The position numbers and the translations under genes were made by a program. This document shows positions 1-8,100 of a stretch of 64,000 nucleotides of DNA, in pieces. Each line of letters opens with the position of its first letter. Position 1 is the first letter of the stretch. The notes below the pieces were generated by a model, which ran no database searches, was not told the origin of the DNA, and saw only the letters and a list, made by a program, of their open reading frames with translations. Source of the stretch: Luteolibacter sp. Y139 (GTDB taxonomy: Bacteria; Verrucomicrobiota; Verrucomicrobiia; Verrucomicrobiales; Akkermansiaceae); NCBI RefSeq assembly GCF_038066715.1, contig NZ_JBBUKT010000015.1, forward strand, positions 62,001-126,000, read 5' to 3'.

Positions 1-70
1 GCGAGAGGCGGTGAATGAGGCTCGTGTGACACGGCGCTCATGAGTAGGTGTTTCGCGCCGATGAGGCGCG

Positions 71-424
71 ATGCTCCTTGAAATGAGTGCGGAACTTGAT
101 GCCTACAAAAAGTTTGTCGACGGGTTGGTAAATTACAAGGGGTCGGTGACCTACATCATCGACGCCTTCGAAACGAAGCGGTGGAATCATCCTCCGTCTG
201 CCATCTTGAACGACCTTCCCGATGAGGTGAGGGAAGCCGTGGTCTCCGTGATGCGGAAGGCCGCAGAGACGGCGATTCACGATGTGCTGGTGCAGATCGT
301 TGATGGAGAATATGCACTCGAACGCGACGGGGTCCGGTTGGCGTGCCGTCCTTTCGATGGGGCGCTGCACGATGATTTTATCGCGCGAGTTGACGGCATT
401 CCATGGCCGGATGAGCACTCGTGA
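71..424 (+). CDS. hypothetical protein, 117 aa
   Basis: Small soluble protein that I do not recognise. It is acidic overall, opens with an amphipathic stretch (AELDAYKKFVDGLVNYKG) and has no signal peptide, membrane segment or cysteine motif. The composition (VREAVVSVMRKAAETAIHDVL in the middle, a short strand-rich C-terminus) suggests a compact alpha/beta fold. An ATG at 71 is preceded by a purine-rich GAGGCGCG; a second in-frame ATG at 83 has no better ribosome site, so I keep 71. It stands alone: the nearest gene on the same strand is yebC, over 350 bases away. The opposite-strand frames here look like coding shadows. Confidence 0.6.
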   Translation: MLLEMSAELDAYKKFVDGLVNYKGSVTYIIDAFETKRWNHPPSAILNDLPDEVREAVVSVMRKAAETAIHDVLVQIVDGEYALERDGVRLACRPFDGALHDDFIARVDGIPWPDEHS

Positions 425-795
425 CCGGGGTAAATGAATGGGGTGGGGGCGGAATCGGCGAGCCACCGGCGAATGGAGACGCAGGACTTTTTGAAATGAA
501 ATGAGGGCTTGGGTGGCCTTTTTAAAAGGAACGGAGGGGTTTCGGAGGCTTCCGGAGGGGGTGAAATTTTTGCTTTGCCAAGCCGCCGGGACGGGCGCAT
601 CTTCCCTTTGTCCGATGGACGTGGGCAGCCGCAGGATTTGCAGCCGCCGCCGGGATTGAAAGCCTTGTCGCGATGGTTTCGCACAGGACACGGCATTCCC
701 CAAACCCGGTCCCTTCGTCCCCCTTACTTATTCCCGTACCCTAACAAGGTCATGGCCGGATTGCGGCCGTCTCCTCCGATTTTTCCAAGCGATCC
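425..795. other. gene-free stretch upstream of yebC
   Basis: About 370 bases without a convincing gene. A plus-strand frame runs through it into yebC, but its product is low-complexity and Pro/Ser/Arg-rich, as expected from non-coding GC-rich DNA. It probably holds the yebC-rho promoter; I cannot place -35/-10 boxes with confidence. One CCTAACA copy (a variant of the recurrent heptamer) lies at about 740. Confidence 0.4.
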
Positions 796-1548
796 ATGGC
801 TGGTCACAACAAGTGGTCCAAGGTCAAGCACATCAAGGCACGCGTCGATGCCATCAAGGGCCGCGTCTTCAGCAAGTGCGCCCATGAAATCGCGCTTGCG
901 GCCCGTGCCGGTGGGGGAGATGTCGGCATGAATCACCGCCTGCGCGCCGCCGTGGACAATGCCAAGGCGGTCTCGATGCCGAAGGATGGGATCGATCGCG
1001 CGATCAAGAAGGGGCTCGGCGAACTCGGCGGGGATGCGATCCAGGAGGTGACCTACGAGGGCTACGGCCCGGCCGGCATTGCCTTCATCATCGAGGCGGC
1101 CACGGATAATCTGAACCGTACCGCGGCGGACATCCGCGCGATTTTTTCAAAGAATGGCGGCGCCGTCGCCACGCCCGGCAGTGTGTCGTATCAATTCGAC
1201 CGCAAGGGCGAGATCCGCGTGCCCGCCGCCGGCATCGGCGAGGACCAGATGATGGACGCCGCCATCATGGCCGGCGCCGACGATGTGCAGGGCGATGAAT
1301 CCGAGCACGTCATCTACACCTCTCCGACCGAACTCGCCGCCGTGGCTTCCGAGCTCCGCAAGGCGGGCTTTGCCATCGCTTCCGAAAAACTCACCTCAGT
1401 CCCCCAAACCCCCTCAGTCGTCGCCGATCCGGACATCGCGCGTCATGTGATGAAGCTCTACGACCTGCTCGATGGCTACGACGACACCTTGAACGTTTTC
1501 ACCAATTTCGAAGTCGCCGACGAGGTTCTCGCGGCACTCGACGCCTAA
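796..1548 (+). CDS. yebC: YebC/PmpR family transcriptional regulator
   Basis: Full-length YebC/PmpR/TACO1 family protein (250 aa, the usual size). The N-terminus MAGHNKWSKVKHIKARVDAI is the family signature, followed by NHRLRAAVDNAKAVSMPKDGIDRAIKKG and YEGYGPAGIAFIIEAATDN. Relatives bind DNA as regulators, and some are reported to relieve ribosome stalling at proline runs; which role applies here cannot be read from sequence. The gene starts without an evident Shine-Dalgarno sequence. Only 16 bases separate its stop from rho, so the two are probably co-transcribed. Its usual RuvC/RuvA neighbours are absent. Confidence 0.95.
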   Translation: MAGHNKWSKVKHIKARVDAIKGRVFSKCAHEIALAARAGGGDVGMNHRLRAAVDNAKAVSMPKDGIDRAIKKGLGELGGDAIQEVTYEGYGPAGIAFIIEAATDNLNRTAADIRAIFSKNGGAVATPGSVSYQFDRKGEIRVPAAGIGEDQMMDAAIMAGADDVQGDESEHVIYTSPTELAAVASELRKAGFAIASEKLTSVPQTPSVVADPDIARHVMKLYDLLDGYDDTLNVFTNFEVADEVLAALDA

Positions 1549-1564
1549 CAATTTTTCTTTCCGC

Positions 1565-3550
1565 ATGAGCGAACACACGACTCAGGACACCGCCGGCTAC
1601 GAATCTGCCGCGGAGACTCCTTCCGATGCTGCCAAGCCCGCCAAGAAGGCGGCTACGAAGGTGGCGAAGAAGGCAGCCGCCAAAAAGACCGCCGCGAAGA
1701 AGACGGCTGCCAAAAAGACCACGGCAAAGAAGGCCGCAAAGGTGGCCGAGGCCGCTCCCGCGCCTGCACCCGTGGCACCACCCGCACCCGTGCAGGCGGT
1801 CTTCCAGCTCGAGGAACCGCCCGCACCCAAGGCCAAGGCGGTGAAGACCGCGAAGAAGGCGGCCAAGAAAGCGAAGGCAGCTCCGGTTGAAGAATCCTTT
1901 TCCATTGCCGAGCCCGCTCCGGTGAAAGCACCCGCAGAAGCGAAGCCGGTAGCCGCTGAAAGAAATGCGCCTCCCACGCATGCCGAGGAGTGGTCGCCGA
2001 GTTCGTCAGAAGCCCACTCAGGCGATTCCAAGCCCGTGACCTTCGGCCGTGTGCCGGGCGGTGGCCCGGTGCATCGCGATGACCGCGGCGATCGCCAGCA
2101 GAACCACCCGCAACAACAGCAGCCCCGTCATGAAGGTGGTGGTGGTGGTGGTGGTGGTGGTGGTAATAGCGGTGGCGGTGTCGGTGATCGCACCGATGCC
2201 AACCGCGAGCGTCGCAAGCGCCGCCGCAAGCGCCGCCGTGAACGCGACCGCGATGCCCGCCAGGGAGGCGGTGGTGGTGAGCAGGGAGATCGTCCCGAGC
2301 GCCACGATCGTCAGCAGGGTGAGCGTCAGGATCGCCAGCAAGGTGAACGCCAGGAGCGGCAGGATCGCCAAGAGCGCCAGCCGATGGCGGAGAGGCAGCG
2401 AGCCGAACCGGTCGAGCGTCCGCCTGCCTTCAGCGGCCCGAAGGTCGATGTGGATGGCATGCTGGAACTCGCGCCGAAGGGCTTCGGTTTCCTGCGGGTG
2501 CCTTCGAAGAACTTCGAGCAAGCGCGTGATGATGTCTTTGTTTCACCCGAGATGGTTCGCCGCTACGGCCTGCGTCCCGGGGTGTGGATCCATGGCATTG
2601 CCCAGGAGGGATCGCGCGGACAGCAGCTGGTGGAGCTTACCACCATCAATGGCTTTTCACCCGATGAGGCGAAGAAGTTCCCGGCCTTCGAGGAGCTCAA
2701 GGCGGTCAATCCGAGCAAGCGCATCTCCTTCGAAACGACGCCCGATCGCTACACCACCCGCGTGCTGGATCTGATGGCACCGGTCGGTCGCGGCCAGCGT
2801 GGCCTGATCGTTTCGCCGCCACGCTCTGGCAAGACCACGCTGCTGCTTCACATCGCTGAGGCCGTGCGTGAGCTTCACGATGAGACGCTGCACCTGATGA
2901 TCCTGCTGGTGGATGAGCGGCCGGAAGAAGTCACCGAATTCCGCCGCACGCTGCCGGGCGCCGAGATCTACGCGAGTTCGAATGACGAGGGCGCGCGCAG
3001 CCACTGCCGCATCGCCGAGATGTGCATCGAGCGCGCGAAGCGCCTGGTGGAAGGTGGCAAGCATGTCTTCCTGCTGATGGATTCCATCACGCGTCTCGCC
3101 CGCGCCTACAATGGCAACGCGGGTGGCGGTCGCGGTCGTGGCATCGGCAGCGGTGGTGTCACCGTGGGTGCGCTGGAAGTTCCGCGGCGCTTGTTTGCTG
3201 CCGCGCGCAATACGCGTGATGCGGGTTCGCTGACGATCCTTGCCACCGCCTTGATCCAGACGAACAGCCGCGCGGATGAAGTCATCTTCCAGGAGTTCAA
3301 GGGCACCGGGAACATGGAGCTCGTGCTCGATCGCAAGATCGCCGAGAACTACGTCTACCCGGCCGTGGACATCTTCAAATCCGGCACTCGCCGTGAAGAG
3401 CTGCTCCTTCCGGAGCACATGCTTCACAAGATTCACCTGATCCGCCGCGGCCTCTCGGGGCACCGGCCGGTCGAGGCGATGGAGCGGCTGCTGTTCTTCC
3501 TGAAGAAGTTCCCGAACAACCCGAACATGCTGCTCGGGATTAAGGGCTGA
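1565..3550 (+). CDS. rho: transcription termination factor Rho with long N-terminal extension
   Basis: ATP-dependent RNA helicase that ends transcription; acts as a ring hexamer in the cytoplasm. The protein has 661 residues against about 420 in E. coli, the excess being N-terminal. Residues about 18-60 are Lys/Ala-rich, resembling histone H1 tails (AKKAAAKKTAAKKTAAKKTT). Residues about 190-290 hold a ten-glycine run, RERRKRRRKRRRERDRD and Gln/Arg repeats (RQQGERQ). The cold-shock-like RNA-binding domain follows (about 290-365, KGFGFLRVPSKNF), then the RecA-type ATPase with Walker A SPPRSGKTT (GKT at about 422-424) and Walker B LLMDSITRLARAYN. Core motifs are intact, so it should be active. 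Such extensions occur in other high-GC phyla and are thought to add RNA binding or phase separation. Confidence 0.97.
   Translation: MSEHTTQDTAGYESAAETPSDAAKPAKKAATKVAKKAAAKKTAAKKTAAKKTTAKKAAKVAEAAPAPAPVAPPAPVQAVFQLEEPPAPKAKAVKTAKKAAKKAKAAPVEESFSIAEPAPVKAPAEAKPVAAERNAPPTHAEEWSPSSSEAHSGDSKPVTFGRVPGGGPVHRDDRGDRQQNHPQQQQPRHEGGGGGGGGGGNSGGGVGDRTDANRERRKRRRKRRRERDRDARQGGGGGEQGDRPERHDRQQGERQDRQQGERQERQDRQERQPMAERQRAEPVERPPAFSGPKVDVDGMLELAPKGFGFLRVPSKNFEQARDDVFVSPEMVRRYGLRPGVWIHGIAQEGSRGQQLVELTTINGFSPDEAKKFPAFEELKAVNPSKRISFETTPDRYTTRVLDLMAPVGRGQRGLIVSPPRSGKTTLLLHIAEAVRELHDETLHLMILLVDERPEEVTEFRRTLPGAEIYASSNDEGARSHCRIAEMCIERAKRLVEGGKHVFLLMDSITRLARAYNGNAGGGRGRGIGSGGVTVGALEVPRRLFAAARNTRDAGSLTILATALIQTNSRADEVIFQEFKGTGNMELVLDRKIAENYVYPAVDIFKSGTRREELLLPEHMLHKIHLIRRGLSGHRPVEAMERLLFFLKKFPNNPNMLLGIKG
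2135..2164 (+). repeat. (GGT)10 trinucleotide repeat inside rho
   Basis: Ten uninterrupted GGT units encoding ten glycines in the Rho N-terminal extension. Length changes by slippage would stay in frame and only vary the glycine linker. Confidence 0.95.
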
Positions 3551-3906
3551 ACTTCATCTGGTTGACTCTTCCGTCCCAACGGGACGATTCATAAAAGCCC
3601 GGCACGAAGTGCCGGGTGATGCAGTCGAGGGATTGGTCTCCCAACGGGAGACTTCATGTGGGGTGAGGCGGACTTGTCCTGGAGCTGATGCGAGAGCTTC
3701 TTGATGGTTTTTCTTACTCTGAAGATGGATACAGCCGTTAGACGCATGATGCGTCCCTGTAGGACGCCATGGCATCTGGCCGTTTACCCGGCACTTCGTG
3801 CCGGGCTGTTATGAGCCGTCCCGTTGGGACGAAGAATGAGCCTTACCGTTGGGACTACGAATGGCTCCGGCAAATCCCGATCTCATCGGCATTAAAGAGG
3901 CAAGCC
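3551..3906. repeat. REP-like inverted palindromes between rho and a small membrane protein gene
   Basis: Gene-free stretch of about 350 bases built from extragenic palindromes. Block 1 (3572-3616) contains CGTCCCAACGGGACG, a short spacer, then CCCGGCACGAAGTGCCGGG. Block 2 (3787-3831) is the same element in reverse orientation, nearly identical outside the spacer. Between them lie degenerate copies (TCTCCCAACGGGAGA at about 3637; GCGTCC...GGACGC around 3751), and a half copy (CCGTTGGGACTACGAATGG) follows at 3846. This is the layout of a REP/BIME-type element. The first palindrome could also fold in the 3' end of the rho transcript. Frames crossing it are spurious. Confidence 0.8.
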
Positions 3907-4179
3907 ATGAGCCTCCTCGCCTCGGTCCTTTCGTTCTTCTGTTTCCTCGCCGCCACCGTCGTGATGACCCCGGCGATGGGAGAAGATGGTAGCATGGGTT
4001 TTCTGACGGAGAATCTGCCCGCGACGATTTTCGGGGCGTCGGGATTTCTTGTGCTCGCCGGGACGGTGTTTGCGTCACGAACCAAGGCACCATCCGGTGA
4101 CCCGGCACCGGTTCCAACGAGCGCGAAAACTTCGAATTGCCCCGCCGTGAATCCCGGTGAAAATGCCGGCCGTGCCTGA
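3907..4179 (+). CDS. small membrane protein, 90 aa
   Basis: Unrecognised protein with two hydrophobic segments (MSLLASVLSFFCFLAATVVM at the N-terminus and IFGASGFLVLAGTVF near the middle) and a short polar C-terminal tail, so probably a two-helix inner-membrane protein. The open frame extends upstream, but those codons lie in the REP palindromes; the ATG at 3907 directly before the first hydrophobic segment is the sensible start. The 3' end overlaps the next gene by about 20 bases, which suggests translational coupling. Confidence 0.5.
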   Translation: MSLLASVLSFFCFLAATVVMTPAMGEDGSMGFLTENLPATIFGASGFLVLAGTVFASRTKAPSGDPAPVPTSAKTSNCPAVNPGENAGRA

Positions 4180-4483
4180 CACCATTGAAGCCGAGGTGCT
4201 GGAGATCGACGGCAAGCTGCCGCCGCCTCCGCATCAGCCCGAACCGCCGCGCCGGGATGACCCATGGCAGGCGATGCGTGGGCGGGTGATCAAACTCGAC
4301 CGCCGCTGGTGGCCGCTGTGGGTGGTGCTCGGAATCATCGCCCTCGTTTTGGCTCTGACCGTCGGCGTGGTGGTCGCGGCGGTGATGATCGTCTTTAAGA
4401 TCATCGGCAGCGTGCTCCGCCTCCTGGTCGGCGGGGGTGGGGGAGGAAATCAGGCCGGAACTTCGCTCTCGCGGCGGTCCTAA
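4157..4483 (+). CDS. single-span membrane protein, 108 aa
   Basis: Unrecognised protein with a proline-rich cytoplasmic-like N-terminus (KLPPPPHQPEPPRRDDPW), basic residues, then one long hydrophobic helix (about residues 52-85) and a glycine-rich end. The longest frame starts at GTG 4157; an ATG two codons in (4163) is equally possible. It overlaps the preceding small membrane gene in another frame, so the two are probably one unit. The gene ends close to the DnaA-box region. Confidence 0.55.
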   Translation: MKMPAVPDTIEAEVLEIDGKLPPPPHQPEPPRRDDPWQAMRGRVIKLDRRWWPLWVVLGIIALVLALTVGVVVAAVMIVFKIIGSVLRLLVGGGGGGNQAGTSLSRRS

Positions 4484-5130
4484 CGGGCCCTTGTGGAGAA
4501 ATCCCCATGTTATTCACAATCCTGGTGGGGAGAAAACCCGCTTGTTAAGCGGGTTTGGTGGCAAAATGCATACCTGCTATTACAGCCTGAATTGGGCATG
4601 GCTGCCGGTGGTGGGAAATTGTGAATAACTTGTGGGTAATACGTGTGAAACGGATCTGTAACTTTGTAAAATGCTCGATGGTAGTGACTTGCGATGAATT
4701 TCGGATTCGCGGTGCTGCTGGAGGGCGGTGAACAAAGTCGGGTATTTGATTGACCCGTCACGGTTCGGCACTTTTCCGGGAGTCCTTTTCTAGCAGAACC
4801 TTGGTGCGAGGCATGCTTTTTGCCCGAGGGGAAAATCAGACGATCTCCCAGGTTATTCACAAATGTGGCAGGAATTGGGGAAATCCCAGCTTCCTTGCGC
4901 GATTGGTGGATATGTTTTCCCCCTTCATTGTGATGATTTTCCGGGCCGGTGGGCTTTGCGGACAGGAGCGGGCGAGGTGCCCACGAGGTTTGTCAGCAGA
5001 TCCCTCTTAAGAAGTATTCCTGAAAGATGCGCTCTCCCGCCATCGTCCCCGCCGGGGCATGCGCCTACGACCTTTTGTTCACCCTTCTGAGCCATTGCCA
5101 ATCCGTCGCTCGCCGCTAGCGTCGCCCGCG
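4484..5130. other. candidate replication origin (oriC): DnaA-box cluster
   Basis: The longest gene-free stretch of the window, visibly more AT-rich than its surroundings. It holds three perfect TTATTCACA DnaA boxes: 4510-4518 (+), 4620-4628 (as TGTGAATAA) and 4853-4861 (+). A near-match, TGTGGGTAA, lies at 4631-4639 only two bases from the second box. By my estimate a random sequence of this GC would contain about 0.1 such 9-mer per 64 kb, so three within about 350 bases is far from chance. The stretch 4640-4705 is AT-rich and could be the unwinding element. dnaA is not adjacent, and recF lies about 54 kb away. Short frames through the region look spurious. Confidence 0.65.
4534..4556 (+). 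terminator. hairpin downstream of the 108-aa membrane protein gene
   Basis: Perfect inverted repeat AAACCCGCTT / AAGCGGGTTT with a 3-base loop, 50 bases after the stop codon of the preceding gene. It ends in only three Ts, so it may be a weak terminator or a structural element within the DnaA-box region. Confidence 0.5.
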
Positions 5131-8100
5131 ATGAAAGCTCGCCTGCTCTGGGCCTCCAGCCTGCTACTTGCCACCGGTTCCTCCATGGGAGCCACGAAAG
5201 TGCTCCAAGCCTTCGAGGGCGACGGCTACGGGGACTGGAAAACGGAAGGGACCGCCTTCGGTCTGGCCCCCGTTTCCGGCAAGATGGATGGGCTCAATGC
5301 GGAACTGACCGGCTATTCCCAGGAGTCGCTGGCCTGTTCGGCGAACGGTGGCGACGTGGCGAAGGGCTCGCTGACCTCCCCGGACATCAAGATTTCGGAA
5401 AACTACATCTGTTTCCTCATCGCTGGCGGCAAGCACCCGGGCAAGACCGCCGTGCAACTGCTGGTGGATGGCAAGGTGGTCCGCGAGGCCACCGGCCAGG
5501 ATTCCCTGCAGTGCCGCACCGAGGTGTGGGATGTGACCGAGTTCAAGGGCAAGAACGCCAAGATCCGCCTGCTGGATGATGAAGAGGGCCGCTGGGGCGT
5601 CATCGCTGCCGACCAGTTCGTGATGACGGACTACGCGAACTACAAGTTCCCGCCGACCACCAAGGACGGCAAGGCCCACACCGCAGGACTCGTCGCCACC
5701 GATGTTATCCCCGGTCTGACCGTGCCGCGTGGCACCAAGGTCTCGATCGTGGCCGACTACAAGAACGGCGGCGTGACCTCGCCGACCGCGCTGGCCTTCG
5801 GCGAAAAGGGCGAGATCTACGTGGCCGAGACCACGCGCTTCCGTCACGGCGTGCCGGACAATCGCGACCACCTTTACTGGTATCTCGATGACATTTCCTC
5901 CCACTCCACCGACGACCGCCGCAAGCTCCACGAGAAGTGGAAGGACAAGGAGGAGAATACCTCGATCAAGTTCCTGACTGAAAAGGCCGACCGCGTGCGC
6001 GTGCTCTCCAAGCCGGGTGCCGATGGCAAGTCCGCCACCAGCGAGCTCTTCGCGGATGGCTTCAATGATGTGCTCGATGGTCCTGCGGCGGGTGTCTTCG
6101 AATACGACGGCACCACCTACGTCGCCTGTATCCCGAACATCTGGGCGCTGCGCGACAAGGACGGCAATGGCAAGATCGACAAGCCGGACGAGCGGCAGAA
6201 GCTCTTCGAAGGCTTCGGCGTGCGCGTGTCTTTCTCGGGTCACGACCTGAATGGCTTCGCGCTCGGACCGGATGGCCGGCTCTATGGCACGCTCGGTGAC
6301 CGCGGCATGAATCTCACCACGCGGGAAGGGGTTCACTACGAGTATCCCGACCAGGGCTGCGTCTTCCGCTTCGATCCCGATGGCTCGAACTTCGAAGTCG
6401 TTCACACCGGCCTGCGCAATCCGAAGGAGATCGCCTTCGATGAGTTCGGCAATGCCATCTCGGTGGACAACAACTCCGACCAGGGTGACCAGGCGCGCGT
6501 GGTCTACGTGATGGATGGCGCGGACTCGGGCTGGAGCATGGAGCACCAGGCGCTGCACAGCTTCCACCGCCAGATCGGCATGGAGGAGCGCCCGCCGAAC
6601 CGCTGGATGGAAGAGCAGATGTGGGCACCGCTGAATGACAAGCAGCCGGCCTACATCCTGCCGCCGGTGGCGAACCTCACCTCCGGTCCCTCCGGTCTGA
6701 CCTACTATCCGGGTACCGGTTTCCTCGAGGAAGAAGCGGGTCGCTTCCTAATCTGCGACTACCGCGGTGGCGCGGCGAATTCCGGCCTGTGGTCATTCAA
6801 GGTGGAGCCTTCCGGCGCCTACATGAAGATGACGGACTCGCGCCAGTTCAACTGGGGTGCCGCCGTCACCGACGTGGAATACTCCTACGATGGTAGGCTG
6901 ATGGTGACCGACTTCATCACCGGCTGGCAGTCGCATGACGATGGCCGCGTCTACGCGCTCACGGCCGACAAGCCCTTCCGCGCCGAAGAGGCAGCACAGA
7001 CGGCCGAACTGATCGAGGCCGGCATCGACAAGAAGCCGGTGCCCGCGCTGGAGAAATTGCTTTCCCATCCCGACATGCGCGTCCGCCTGCGCGCCGAGAT
7101 CGCATTGACCCGCAAGGACGGCGGCTTCGACGTGCTGGCCAAGGCCGCGAAGGAGGGCAAGGACCGCCTCACGCGCCTGCATGGTGTCTGGGGCCTCGGT
7201 ATCGTGGCTCGCCGTGGTTCGGCGGCGCTGCCGGTCGGTGCTGGCGATGGTTTCGGCAAGGTTCCCGACAAGGCGACGCGTGACAAGGCGCGCGCCGCGC
7301 TGGTGCCGCTCCTGACCGACAAGGACGCGGAAGTCCGCGCACAGGCCGTGAAGGTGCTCGGCGAATCCGGCCTCAGTGGCGCTGGCTTGCCGCTGATGGC
7401 ATTGATCGCCGATGAGTCGCCGCGCGTGCGCTCGTTTGCCGCCATCGCGGCCGGCCGCATGAAGGAGACCGGAACCCTTTCCCAAGTGTGGGATATGCTC
7501 GCCCAGTCGGATGACGTGGCGCTGCGCCACGCGGGTGTCTTCGCGCTCAGCAAGCTTTGCACTCCCTCGCAGCTTGTCTCGCTCAGCCAGCACAAGTCCG
7601 AGCGGGTCCGGTTGGCTGCCGTCATTGCACTGCGTCGCCTGAAGGATACGGCGGTCGTGGCGTTCCTGCGTGATCGCGATCCGAAGGTCGCCCGCGAAGC
7701 GCTGGAGGCGATCCACGATACCAGCATCGAAGGCGCACGCCCGGCCGTTGCCGAACTGCTGGATGCACCGCCCGCCTGGATCAGCCCCATGGACTGGCGC
7801 CGTCTCCTGCACAGCGCGCTGCGTCTGGGCGATGAGAAGAACCTCCACCGCGTGATTGCGGTCGTCCTGGATGACAAGGCTCCGGATGCCTCCCGTGCCG
7901 AGGCGCTGCGCCTCGTCGGCCTGTGGAGCAAGCCACCCCTGGTCGATCAGTCGCTCGGCCACGTGGCTCCGCTGAGCGAGCGCGATCCGGCGATGGTCCG
8001 CAAGGTCCTCACTCCGGAACTCAGCAAGCTGCTCCAGCTTCAAGGCAAGCTCGCCGAGCCCGCGCTGGCACTGGTGAAGAAGTATGAGCTCGATCTTTCC

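Noticed and set aside
509-931. Plus-strand frame upstream of and overlapping yebC
   Set aside because: Low-complexity product and overlap with the highly conserved YebC N-terminus.
2135-2164. (GGT)10 as a phase-variation switch of rho
   Set aside because: A trinucleotide repeat changes only the glycine number, not the reading frame, and Rho loss is usually harmful.
3907-4483. Small overlapping membrane genes as a toxin-antitoxin pair
   Set aside because: Both products are membrane proteins without toxin or DNA-binding antitoxin features; nothing supports it beyond size and overlap.
4750-5010. Open frames within the DnaA-box region
   Set aside because: No conserved features; the AT-rich region with DnaA boxes is better explained as non-coding.
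5164-6567. Minus-strand open frame of 467 codons
   Set aside because: Same antisense effect opposite the propeller domain of the heme protein.
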